The notes beneath the pieces were generated by a model, which made no database searches, was not told where the DNA came from, and saw only the letters and a list, made by a program, of their open reading frames with translations. Shown in pieces: positions 1 to 5,159 of a DNA stretch of 5,159 nucleotides. The position numbers were made by a program, and so were the translations under genes. This DNA is from Terriglobia bacterium. GTDB taxonomy: Bacteria > Acidobacteriota > Terriglobia > UBA7540. Each line of letters opens with the position of its first letter. Position 1 is the stretch's first letter. Where the stretch lies: positions 1-5,159 of the forward strand of contig JALHUF010000610.1 of assembly GCA_022866195.1 (NCBI GenBank), written 5' to 3'.

Positions 1-75
1 CGACCTTACGGCGGGAAGTTCATGCGGCGCAGGAGGTCCTGGAAGCATGCGGCGCACGGTAAGTTTCCTGGCCGC
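1..75. other. Gene-free left edge with an 11-bp direct repeat
   Basis: No supportable gene lies here. The stretch follows the stop codon of the leftward hypothetical gene and runs to the window edge. The only structure seen is an 11-bp direct repeat, CATGCGGCGCA, at 21-31 and again at 46-56, 25 nt apart. No hairpin followed by a T-run, which would mark a terminator for the leftward transcript, was found. The open frames that cross this stretch are arginine/serine-rich and match no family I know. Confidence 0.5.
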
Positions 76-474
76 TCAAGTGTCGCTTACGGGCTGGTCC
101 GAGGCCCGGATGTCCACAATCCGTGACGTTATGATGGTCCGAAATACAGGGTGCCGGAATTCCAGGCGCATTCCTCGCCCGATAAACCGTAGCTTCAGCA
201 TTGAGCCGCCCCACGTGGACCCCGCGATGCTCACCGGGACGGGAGCAGGACAGTACTGCGGGTGGCCCCAAATCAGTTCCTTGCCGCGACTGCGAATTAA
301 GATGGTGTACCAACGATTCTGCGTCTCCACTTCCAACCGCGCGCCCTCTGATAAATCGTCCAGGCACACACCACCTTCAATCTCCGACTGCACGATGTTC
401 CGATTCACTTCGTCACTGAAGTTGGGATGAGGCATGAATGGCTTTGGAACGGGGACCGCAGCCTTCGTATCCAT
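76..474 (-). CDS. Conserved hypothetical protein, 132 aa
   Basis: Function unknown. The protein is small and soluble-looking, with no signal peptide or membrane segment. From the chosen start its most distinctive parts are [12 protein letters not shown] (residues 70-81), [10 protein letters not shown] (85-94) and [13 protein letters not shown] (97-109), followed by a basic TSRIVDIR stretch (116-123). The alternating hydrophobic and charged pattern suggests a small beta-rich domain. From memory, similar 'HP.YCP.PV...GSTWGGS.LK' proteins occur as uncharacterised genes in Acidobacteriota; this is recall, not a search. I chose the ATG at 474 because GGAG at 487-484 lies 9 nt upstream. An in-frame ATG at 546 would add 24 residues, but it starts inside the 7-bp tandem repeat and its extension looks random. 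The gene follows the kinase gene on the same strand after 92 nt, so co-transcription is possible. Confidence 0.8.
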   Translation of the reverse strand: MDTKAAVPVPKPFMPHPNFSDEVNRNIVQSEIEGGVCLDDLSEGARLEVETQNRWYTILIRSRGKELIWGHPQYCPAPVPVSIAGSTWGGSMLKLRFIGRGMRLEFRHPVFRTIITSRIVDIRASDQPVSDT

Positions 475-483
475 TCTCGTTTT

Positions 484-487
484 CTCC
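484..487 (-). promoter_or_regulatory. Shine-Dalgarno of the hypothetical gene
   Basis: On the minus strand GGAG (487-484, within GGCGGAG) precedes the ATG at 474 with a 9-nt spacer. It decides the start in favour of the 132-residue form over the upstream ATG at 546, which has no comparable site. Confidence 0.65.
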
Positions 488-537
488 GCCTGCCTTCTGC
501 CTACACAGAAGCCGCTGGCCTGAGGGTCTCCGCTACA

Positions 538-561
538 ACTCGTCACTCGTCACTTGTCACT
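538..561. repeat. 7-bp tandem repeat, about 3.4 copies
   Basis: Units ACTCGTC (538-544), ACTCGTC (545-551) and ACTTGTC (552-558) are followed by a partial ACT (559-561). On the minus strand this reads as repeated GACGAGT. The array fills part of the 92-nt gap between the kinase stop codon and the hypothetical gene, beginning 6 nt beyond the kinase stop. Similar heptamer arrays occur between genes in several bacterial groups; no function can be read from it here. It is short enough to be a slippage product. Confidence 0.75.
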
Positions 562-566
562 AGCCT

Positions 567-3320
567 TCACGGTGCTTCCCAATCGAGGGCGTAGATTTCC
601 TGCGTGCCGATTGCGCGCAGCACGAGGGGGGACCCGTCTGGTGTCACGCCTGTCCATCCGAAGAATCCAGTCAGGGGCAGCCTCGTGAGGCTGAGCAATT
701 TTTCCAGCTTATGGTCCCCAATCCGCACACGATAGAACGCAGGTTCGCCTTCCGGCGAGTCCAAGTAGACGTATTTCGAATCATGCGACCAACTCGGGAA
801 TCCTACTCTGACCTTTGCCAATTCGGCCCATTTCAAGGTGGCAAAATCGAACAGCAGTAATGTCTCGGGACCTGCACGGATCGCAGCCAAATAGTGCCCA
901 TCAGGCGAGCATCGGGGTGAGTAAGCCCCCTCGGATCCGGGCACAGTCGAAACCCGTCTTGTCGTTAGATCCATCAGATGGATGGCCATCTTTCCGGAGG
1001 GCCTGGGTGCGAAAAACGGGGGCGTGTCCGAAAAAACCAGCGATCTTCCATCTGCCGACCAGCCGATATCTCCAGCTCCCGGCAGCACTCGTTGGGGGTC
1101 CGCGCCGTCAGCAGAGATGAGGTACATTGCCCACGGCTTGTCAGGTGCGATGGCCTGGAAGGCGATTTGCCTACCATCGGGGGACCAGCGGGGCAAATAG
1201 GCGAACATAGGCGGGAACGTGAGCTGAAGGCGTTCGGTACCATCCACCTTGCTTCGCCAAAGCGTTCCGTCGGGAAAGGCAACGTAGGTTACCCACTGCT
1301 CGTCGCGTGAAAAATCCACGCCCTCAGCGGATATGCCCGAAAGGCCGGGCACAAACTCTCTGACTTTCGCATCGTAGTGCACGAGCTCGCCACGCGGCTG
1401 CGAACCGACCACAAAGATACGCTTGCCATCCCTGCTCGGAACAGGTCCCAGGAAGCTCAGCGGACCGGCGGTCAGCTGGACCGGCTCCTGACTTCCCTTC
1501 CGGAGGAGAACACCGCCCTCGCAAAGGACCCAGACATCTGTGCGGCGATTACGGGAGGACGTAAAAACATAGTACCTGCCGTTGGGAGTCCAACTGCCAC
1601 AGCACTCCGCCGGAGGATTGTGCCAAGCAGGCAGCAAGGGATGGAGATTTGTCCCATCGGCAGAAACCTCCCACAGGGTGCTTGCCTCCGAATTCGGCTC
1701 CTGGACAGTAAACCGTAGCCTTCCTTGATCGGGCGACCAGCGAGGCCACTGCGCTATGCCGGGAACGGACACAATCTTACGCGATCCAGTACCATCACCC
1801 CGGGCCATGTAAAGGTCCTGGCCCTTGGTGTAGACAAGCACTTGTCCGTCCGGCGACCACGCGGCATCGTACGAGAGGACACTGCCTAGTCGGTGGCGCG
1901 ATCCCGCCAGGGCCGGATAAACCCAAAGAGGTCCTTCTGGTAAGTTGCCCTCAAGGCTTTGAACGAGGAGCTCTGAACCGTCAGGGGAGATACCCGCAAG
2001 ATTGCCGGCAAAAAGCGGTGATGAAATCGAGACTGCCTCTCCGCCCGCGATTGAGACCTGGTAGAGAGCGAGTCCGGTCCCCACGCGCGCCATAAAAAAA
2101 AGGCGTGACCCATCCGTAAGAGCCGGGGGGAACTTCGTTCGGCCATCTCGCGTGACCTGGACAGATCCTGTAATCTTCGGAATCGGCAGCGGGCGCGTGA
2201 GCCAATAGGCGAGAACCGCGCCGGCGATGATGACGACACTGGCCAGGGCAATCGCCAGCCGCCTCTGTAGCGCCCGTCTGAGACGGGCGTCTTCGGGCCG
2301 CCGGTCATAGACCGGCGCTACAGCGGCAGCCCGCCCGGATTCCGTATCGCGCTTAAGCCGTTTCAGGTCGGCACGCAAGTCAGAGGCGTGCTGGTAGCGA
2401 ATGTCTCGATCCTTCTCCAGCGCCTTACTGATGATTCGTTCCAGCTCGGCCGAACACTCAGGATTCAATCGCACCGGGGGGGTCGGGGCCTGGGTGAGGA
2501 TGGCCGTGAAGATCATCGCCGAGGTGTTGCCCGTGAAAGGCTGCCTGGCCGTGGCCATCTCGTAGAGCACCGCGCCGAAGCTGAACAAATCCGTGCGGGC
2601 GTCGAGTTCTTCGCCCCGCGCCTGCTCCGGCGACATGTAGGCGACCGTCCCCATCACCGCGCCCGGGCTGGTGAGGTGTGCCTCGTCCAAACTCGCCGTG
2701 GGTGCTGTAGCGGCGATCCCGGCAGGTCGGGACAGGTCGTCCTCGTCGCCGGTTCGGCCCTCAGCGGGTTGTAGGGGCACGCCATGGCGTGCCCTTACGG
2801 TCGTCAATTTCGCCAATCCAAAATCCAGAATCTTGGCTTGGCCGCGCTGGGTGACAAAGATATTCGCCGGCTTGATGTCGCGATGCACGATGCCCTTCGC
2901 GTGGGCTGCGTCGAGCGCATCGGCGATCTGGATGGCGAGGTCGAGCAGGGTGTCCGTAGGTAGGGGCACGCCATGGCGTGCCCCTACGCCAATCCGCTGC
3001 TTCAGCGTCTGGCCCTCCAGCAGCTCCATAGCTATAAACGGCTGGCCCTCGTACTCGTCAATGTCGTGAATGGTGCAGATGTTTGGATGGTTGAGCGCCG
3101 ACGCGGCGCGCGCCTCGCGCTTGAAGCGTTCCAGGGCTGCGCGATCGATTTGGTAGGGGAGCCCTCCGGGCTCCCGCGGGAGGGCCGAGCCCTCCCCTAC
3201 CAGGAACTTCAGCGCCACCACGCGGCCGAGCTTGGTGTCCTCGGCCTTATACACAACACCCATGCCGCCGCCACCCAGCTTCTCAACGATGCGATAGTGG
3301 GAGATGCTCTTGCCGATCAT
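567..3320 (-). CDS. Membrane serine/threonine protein kinase with C-terminal PD40/TolB-like beta-propeller, 917 aa
   Basis: A receptor-like Hanks-type kinase that phosphorylates Ser/Thr of unknown targets. Kinase domain about residues 8-320: glycine loop [10 protein letters not shown] (15-24), ATP-binding Lys38 in VALKFL, alphaC Glu69, catalytic HRDIKPAN (146-153, Asp148, RD-type), DFG (166-168), SPE (230-232), DLFSFG (244-249) and the late Arg308. All key residues are present. A basic linker leads to one transmembrane helix (about 354-374). The rest is a periplasmic or external propeller with about a dozen PD40-like units such as WSPDG (488-492 and 712-716) and SPDG (445-448 and 805-808). 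The start at 3320 is supported by GGAG at 3334-3331, by the promoter at 3367-3395 and by the usual family start MIGK.ISHYRI. The frame is open to 3482, but that extension overlaps the promoter. Four, perhaps five, palindromic elements are embedded in frame in this gene. They lengthen the K38-alphaC connector, the loop near residue 115, the activation segment (62 residues between DFG and SPE) and the juxtamembrane linker. Ligand and substrates are unknown. Confidence 0.95.
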   Translation of the reverse strand: MIGKSISHYRIVEKLGGGGMGVVYKAEDTKLGRVVALKFLVGEGSALPREPGGLPYQIDRAALERFKREARAASALNHPNICTIHDIDEYEGQPFIAMELLEGQTLKQRIGVGARHGVPLPTDTLLDLAIQIADALDAAHAKGIVHRDIKPANIFVTQRGQAKILDFGLAKLTTVRARHGVPLQPAEGRTGDEDDLSRPAGIAATAPTASLDEAHLTSPGAVMGTVAYMSPEQARGEELDARTDLFSFGAVLYEMATARQPFTGNTSAMIFTAILTQAPTPPVRLNPECSAELERIISKALEKDRDIRYQHASDLRADLKRLKRDTESGRAAAVAPVYDRRPEDARLRRALQRRLAIALASVVIIAGAVLAYWLTRPLPIPKITGSVQVTRDGRTKFPPALTDGSRLFFMARVGTGLALYQVSIAGGEAVSISSPLFAGNLAGISPDGSELLVQSLEGNLPEGPLWVYPALAGSRHRLGSVLSYDAAWSPDGQVLVYTKGQDLYMARGDGTGSRKIVSVPGIAQWPRWSPDQGRLRFTVQEPNSEASTLWEVSADGTNLHPLLPAWHNPPAECCGSWTPNGRYYVFTSSRNRRTDVWVLCEGGVLLRKGSQEPVQLTAGPLSFLGPVPSRDGKRIFVVGSQPRGELVHYDAKVREFVPGLSGISAEGVDFSRDEQWVTYVAFPDGTLWRSKVDGTERLQLTFPPMFAYLPRWSPDGRQIAFQAIAPDKPWAMYLISADGADPQRVLPGAGDIGWSADGRSLVFSDTPPFFAPRPSGKMAIHLMDLTTRRVSTVPGSEGAYSPRCSPDGHYLAAIRAGPETLLLFDFATLKWAELAKVRVGFPSWSHDSKYVYLDSPEGEPAFYRVRIGDHKLEKLLSLTRLPLTGFFGWTGVTPDGSPLVLRAIGTQEIYALDWEAP
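2265..2323. repeat. 59-bp double-hairpin palindromic element (type 1) inside the kinase gene
   Basis: Terminal 10-bp inverted repeats CTGTAGCGCC (2265-2274) and GGCGCTACAG (2314-2323) enclose two hairpins. The left one is CGCCCGTCT-G-AGACGGGCG (2271-2289), the right one CGCCGGTC-ATA-GACCGGCG (2299-2317), with a 9-nt spacer between them. Each half is a 25-nt unit beginning CTGTAGCGCC, and the two lie head-to-head. They match at 21 of 25 positions. Two of the four differences form a C-G to G-C swap across the stem, so pairing is kept. In the protein it encodes about residues 333-352 ([20 protein letters not shown]), between the kinase domain and the membrane helix. The layout resembles a REP doublet (REPIN/BIME). 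Confidence 0.8.
2707..2750. repeat. Possible decayed GTAG-footed element in the activation segment
   Basis: GTAG at 2707-2710 is followed by GGCGA (2712-2716) and the small stem TCCCG-GCAGGT-CGGGA (2717-2732). TCGCC (2745-2749) can pair with GGCGA from the far side, and GGAC/GTCC (2730-2733, 2739-2742) form another short stem. This resembles the type 1 double hairpin, but with poor outer pairing. It encodes about residues 191-205 ([15 protein letters not shown]), a stretch with no obvious kinase motif, only 20 nt from the 28-bp palindrome at 2771. Ordinary linker sequence is a fair alternative. Confidence 0.35.
2771..2798. repeat. 28-bp palindromic element (type 2), copy with one mismatch
   Basis: Left arm GTAGGGGCACGCCA and right arm TGGCGTGCCCTTAC pair at 13 of 14 positions; the exception is G2774 opposite T2795. 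It is identical to the copy at 2960-2987 except for this one base. In the minus-strand gene it encodes V175 to L183 (VRARHGVPL), within the activation segment after DFG. The frame is the same as in the other copy, so both yield the peptide ARHGVPL. Confidence 0.85.
2960..2987. repeat. 28-bp perfect palindromic element (type 2)
   Basis: A perfect inverted repeat centred on CCATGG: GTAGGGGCACGCCA followed by its exact reverse complement. GTAG stands at the left foot and CTAC at the right. A second GTAG (2956-2959) abuts it on the left, which could be a target tetranucleotide. It encodes residues V112 to L120 (VGARHGVPL) between LKQRI and PTDTLLDL, the loop between helices alphaD and alphaE of the kinase. 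Related kinases, as I recall them, have a loop several residues shorter here. Confidence 0.88.
3151..3202. repeat. 52-bp double-hairpin palindromic element (type 3)
   Basis: Terminal 11-bp inverted repeats TGGTAGGGGAG (3151-3161) and CTCCCCTACCA (3192-3202) flank two hairpins: GGGAGCCC-TCC-GGGCTCCC (3157-3175) and GGGAGGGC-CGA-GCCCTCCC (3178-3196), separated by 2 nt. The two inverted 27-nt units agree at 22 positions. Four of the five differences are two C-G to G-C swaps that preserve stem pairing; the fifth is in the loop. It encodes about residues 40-57 of the kinase, between the beta3 Lys38 and helix alphaC, replacing what is usually a connector of about six residues. Confidence 0.88.
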
Positions 3321-3330
3321 GACGCGCGGG

Positions 3331-3334
3331 CTCC
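3331..3334 (-). promoter_or_regulatory. Shine-Dalgarno of the kinase gene
   Basis: GGAG on the minus strand (3334-3331, in CTCTCGGAGCCC) precedes the ATG at 3320 by 10 nt. Neither of the upstream in-frame ATGs at 3368 and 3482 coincides with the family's conserved N-terminus; the one at 3368 has no purine-rich site of this quality and overlaps the predicted -10 box. Confidence 0.65.
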
Positions 3335-3366
3335 GAGAGGGCCGAATTAGAACCTCAGGTGCCGTC

Positions 3367-3395
3367 ATCTTAGGCAGGAAGCAATACGAAGTCAA
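3367..3395 (-). promoter_or_regulatory. Predicted sigma70-type promoter of the kinase gene
   Basis: On the minus strand TTGACT (3395-3390, 5 of 6 to the -35 consensus) is followed after exactly 17 bp by TAAGAT (3372-3367, 4 of 6 to TATAAT, with the important first TA and last T kept). Transcription would begin near 3360, giving a leader of about 40 nt before the ATG at 3320. Prediction from pattern only; acidobacterial promoters are poorly characterised. Confidence 0.5.
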
Positions 3396-3491
3396 CGCAA
3401 GGGGATCGCCGCGGGAAATGCATCCGCCGCAGGAAATCTTGAAAGTGCGGGTCAGCAGGCAAGCGCCGAGCCTCAGATTCAACTTGGGGCA

Positions 3492-3926
3492 CTAGATGTG
3501 ACCCGAACGACCCGGCCAATCCGCTTCCAATGCTGTCTGCACCTTTTCAGGATGGCAACCTGGCGTCTTTGGGGCCGTACACGAGAACAAGAACTTCAGG
3601 CTGAACTGCATAATGCGCGCGGGCCAGGCGGCATTGACCTGGCCATTGCGAAGGTTGTTTTCGGGGTCGCCGCACGGCGCGCCGGGTGGCGTCAGGTCGC
3701 TACAACCGGTATTGATCCATTGCCATTGAGGGTGGTTGAAGGTGTTGAACGTCTCCCAGCGGAACTGAAGCCGGGAGCGTTCAGGCCCGAACCACGGCAG
3801 TTCAAAGTCCTTGAGTAGCGCCATGTCCCAGTTATTGCGTCCGGGGCCGGTGAGCTGATTGCGGCCCATGTAGCCAAACATACCCGGCTGTCCGTCGGCG
3901 CGAAGCCGGCGGAGGCAGTCGTGCAC
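3492..3926 (-). pseudogene. Remnant: C-terminal end of an Oar-like TonB-dependent receptor
   Basis: Full-length relatives are outer-membrane receptors of roughly 1000 residues or more (carboxypeptidase-regulatory-like plug region plus barrel) that import ligands using TonB. Only the last barrel strands remain: GRNQLTGPGRNNWDMALLKDF (residues 21-41, split here by a short helix-poor turn), RSRLQFRWETFNTFNHPQW (50-68) and RIMQFSLKFLF (104-114). The phrases 'GRN.L.GPG..NWD' and 'R.Q.R.E.FN.FNHPQW' are the family's C-terminal signature. Such proteins normally stop right after a terminal Phe like Phe114 (codon at 3585-3587). Here the frame runs 30 residues further, to TAG at 3494. Upstream the frame closes at a TAG (3956-3954), and the GTG at 3926 has no ribosome site. 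The neighbouring frame reads CTTASAGFAP just before, hinting at a frameshift near 3900. It is most likely a dead 3' fragment. Confidence 0.85.
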
Positions 3927-3928
3927 GG

Positions 3929-3940
3929 AAAAAAGGGGGG
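3929..3940. other. A6G6 tract at the edge of the receptor remnant
   Basis: Six A (3929-3934) followed by six G (3935-3940) mark the point where recognisable receptor sequence ends and the leader region of the rightward gene begins. It may be a rearrangement scar or simply a homopolymer-prone spot. Confidence 0.4.
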
Positions 3941-3949
3941 CGCTCCGTG

Positions 3950-3955
3950 TATACT
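3950..3955 (+). promoter_or_regulatory. Weak -10-like box upstream of the esterase-like gene
   Basis: TATACT (5 of 6 to TATAAT) lies 64 nt before the ATG at 4020. No convincing -35 hexamer is found 16-18 bp upstream, where the A6G6 tract and adjacent sequence lie. This could be a promoter of another type or coincidence. Confidence 0.25.
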
Positions 3956-4009
3956 ATCCGCGGCCAGGACGGCAAAACGGAAATCCTGGTTTCTGTCTCT
4001 ATTGAAGCG

Positions 4010-4014
4010 AAGGA
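4010..4014 (+). promoter_or_regulatory. Shine-Dalgarno of the esterase-like gene
   Basis: AAGGA (4010-4014) stands 5 nt before the ATG at 4020 and supports that start, which also gives a clean signal peptide. Confidence 0.6.
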
Positions 4015-4019
4015 AACGT

Positions 4020-5159
4020 ATGTCCAAAGCCATTCTCCCCATCTTCTGCTTTTTGCTCACCGCCATGGCGAGCGGCGCCAGCCTGAAGATTCCTTCCGCT
4101 GATGGTCCTCTGACCGTTAACGGCCTCGTCGACGAAGATATCTGGACACAGGCCGTCGTGCTGCCGCTCCAGCCGGCGGAATTCGGTGCACCGTTCCCGG
4201 CTGGCGGGGAAATGCGGGCCGTGGTGCGGGGAGGCTATCTGTGCCTCAGCGCCCGCCTTCCGGAGACCGGCCGCATTGTTGCAAGATCCATTGGCCGGAA
4301 TCCGGTCTGGTGGAGGGAGGACCTCGTTATCTGGACTTTCCGGTTTCGCAGTTCCGAGGAGCGCAACGTCTTCCTGACTGTCAGCGTGAATCCGCTCGGT
4401 GCGTACCGCGTGGAGCCCATCGGGGCCGCCGAAGACCCGCAGCAGCCTATCAGGGCCTCGGCTTCCGTCGGTTCGGATAGCTGGAGCGCGGAAGCGGCGA
4501 TTCCCGTCGGCAAGCTTGCCAAGATCGGATTCGTCTCGGTGGAGAGGATTCGTGTGCCGAGGCCGGATGCTCCGGAACTTCGCTGGTACTGGCCCGGGGT
4601 GAACGACGGCTTCGATTTCCAACTGACACTCGGAGCGTCCAATCCGCTGCCTCCGCCCGTCGTGACTAAGGACTGGGGATTCTCCACGCTGCCCGCCCCG
4701 CCGGTCACATCCACCGATCCAGTGGCGGTCGAACTGGCCTCGGTTCCGCACCAGGTCTGGACGGATGCCGAGCGCAAGAGTCTGGGTGTGGAGCGGATGT
4801 GGGAGAAAAACCTGCGGTCTCGTGTCACGGAGGCAGCTCTGGCCGAGAGGCACGATTGGGAGAAAGTCGGCACGGTGGCGGACTGGGAGAAGTTTCGTGA
4901 CCGCCGGCTTGCCGCTTTGAAGACCTCTTTCGGGCCTTTCCCGGAGCGCACGCCGCTGCGCGCGGCCGTAACCCGGCGCTTCGATTACAGCGACGGGTTC
5001 ATTTTGGAAAACGTCGTCTTCGAGAGCCGGCCCGGACTGGTGGTCACCGCGAATCTGTATCTGCCGGCGAAGGTCACCGGCCGCATCCCCGCCATCGTTG
5101 TGGCTCACAGCCATCACGCGCCGAAGGTTCAATCGGAGCTGCAGGATATGGGCATGACA
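4020..5159 (+). CDS. Secreted acetyl-xylan-esterase-like alpha/beta-hydrolase with N-terminal CBM9-like domain (3' end beyond window)
   Basis: The frame is open from the ATG at 4020 through the last base (380 codons). Residues 1-20 form a signal peptide: a short Lys-containing head, the hydrophobic run AILPIFCFLLTAMA, and a likely cut after SGA. Residues about 27-205 resemble a CBM9/DOMON-like carbohydrate-binding domain, with the opening LTVNGLVDEDIWTQA (31-45), the central strand DLVIWTFRF and the late motif WSAEAAIPVGKL (155-166). A linker and a charged helical part follow. From about 294 the hydrolase begins: RRLAALKTSFGPFPERTPL, then NVVFESRPGLVVTANLYLP (331-349), RIPAIVVAHSHH (355-366) and ELQDMGMT at the edge. 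This order matches AXE1/prolyl-oligopeptidase-type esterases; HSHH sits where the oxyanion-hole motif is expected. The nucleophile Ser and the rest of the triad lie outside the window, so activity and substrate (deacetylation of plant polysaccharide is a guess) cannot be confirmed. The gene diverges from the receptor remnant. Confidence 0.85.
   Translation, partial: MSKAILPIFCFLLTAMASGASLKIPSADGPLTVNGLVDEDIWTQAVVLPLQPAEFGAPFPAGGEMRAVVRGGYLCLSARLPETGRIVARSIGRNPVWWREDLVIWTFRFRSSEERNVFLTVSVNPLGAYRVEPIGAAEDPQQPIRASASVGSDSWSAEAAIPVGKLAKIGFVSVERIRVPRPDAPELRWYWPGVNDGFDFQLTLGASNPLPPPVVTKDWGFSTLPAPPVTSTDPVAVELASVPHQVWTDAERKSLGVERMWEKNLRSRVTEAALAERHDWEKVGTVADWEKFRDRRLAALKTSFGPFPERTPLRAAVTRRFDYSDGFILENVVFESRPGLVVTANLYLPAKVTGRIPAIVVAHSHHAPKVQSELQDMGMT

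Noticed and set aside
2094..2101. A8 run (T8 in the kinase mRNA sense) as a frameshift site
   Set aside because: The frame is intact across it and encodes FF before the next propeller strand; nothing downstream suggests a second product.
2388..3069. Rightward open frames opposite the kinase domain
   Set aside because: They are antisense to the intact, motif-complete kinase domain and translate to random-looking Arg/Gly-rich sequence.
2265..3202. The palindromes as intrinsic terminators or a CRISPR array
   Set aside because: None is followed by a T-run on either strand, they lie inside a coding frame, and the copies are not evenly spaced with unique spacers.
3321..3482. N-terminal extension of the kinase to an ATG at 3482
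   Set aside because: The added 54 residues match nothing I know of in this family, overlap the predicted promoter, and the family start with its own Shine-Dalgarno is at 3320.
3492..3926. The receptor fragment as a genuine small gene starting at GTG 3926
   Set aside because: No ribosome site, no signal peptide, and the content is only the end of a much longer outer-membrane protein.
4235..4951. 238-residue leftward open frame opposite the esterase-like gene
   Set aside because: Ser/Arg-rich low-complexity translation, overlapping another antisense frame; no family features.
3999..5132. 377-residue leftward open frame opposite the esterase-like gene
   Set aside because: It is Arg/Gly-rich, without a recognisable domain, and is fully antisense to a frame with a clear signal peptide and two domain signatures. 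GC-rich DNA commonly keeps such antisense frames open.

Overview
The window looks like chromosomal DNA of an Acidobacteriota member, most likely the Solibacter/Bryobacter side of the phylum. I infer this from protein style only: a membrane serine/threonine kinase fused to a PD40/TolB-like propeller and beginning [21 protein letters not shown], the C-terminus of an Oar-like TonB-dependent receptor, and a secreted acetyl-xylan-esterase-like hydrolase. All three are typical of large, GC-rich soil acidobacterial genomes. No rRNA, tRNA, transposase or CRISPR array is visible.

Layout from left to right. Positions 1-75 hold no gene, only an 11-bp direct repeat. A small conserved hypothetical gene runs leftward (474 to 76). 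After a 92-nt gap with a 7-bp tandem repeat comes the main gene, also leftward (3320 to 567), encoding a 917-residue receptor-like kinase. A well-formed -35/-10 pair (3395-3367) and a Shine-Dalgarno (3334-3331) fix its start. The two leftward genes could share a transcript. Next is a leftward remnant of an Oar/TonB-dependent receptor (3926 to 3492): only the last ~114 residues of the barrel are recognisable, and its normal stop is gone. Diverging from it, a rightward gene starts at 4020 and runs off the window; it encodes a signal peptide, a CBM9-like domain and the beginning of an alpha/beta-hydrolase.

The most interesting signal lies inside the kinase gene. At least four short palindromic elements sit within its coding sequence without breaking the frame: a 52-bp double hairpin (3151-3202), two nearly identical 28-bp palindromes (2960-2987 and 2771-2798) and a 59-bp double hairpin (2265-2323). 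A fifth, decayed one may lie at 2707-2750. All carry a GTAG tetranucleotide at the foot of each hairpin, and in both double hairpins the two halves differ by base-pair-preserving double substitutions. They fall in peptide stretches expected to be loops or linkers: the beta3-alphaC connector, the alphaD-alphaE loop, the activation segment and the juxtamembrane linker. This fits REP/REPIN-like elements of the kind moved by RAYT (TnpA-REP) transposases that have colonised a protein-coding gene, analogous to the in-frame Rickettsia palindromic elements. The kinase motifs (glycine loop, Lys, HRD, DFG, SPE) are all intact, so the protein appears to have tolerated them.

Functionally, the kinase would sense something outside the cytoplasmic membrane through its propeller and signal through its cytoplasmic kinase domain. 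The receptor remnant and the esterase-like enzyme belong to polysaccharide scavenging. Nothing in the sequence links kinase and esterase beyond proximity.
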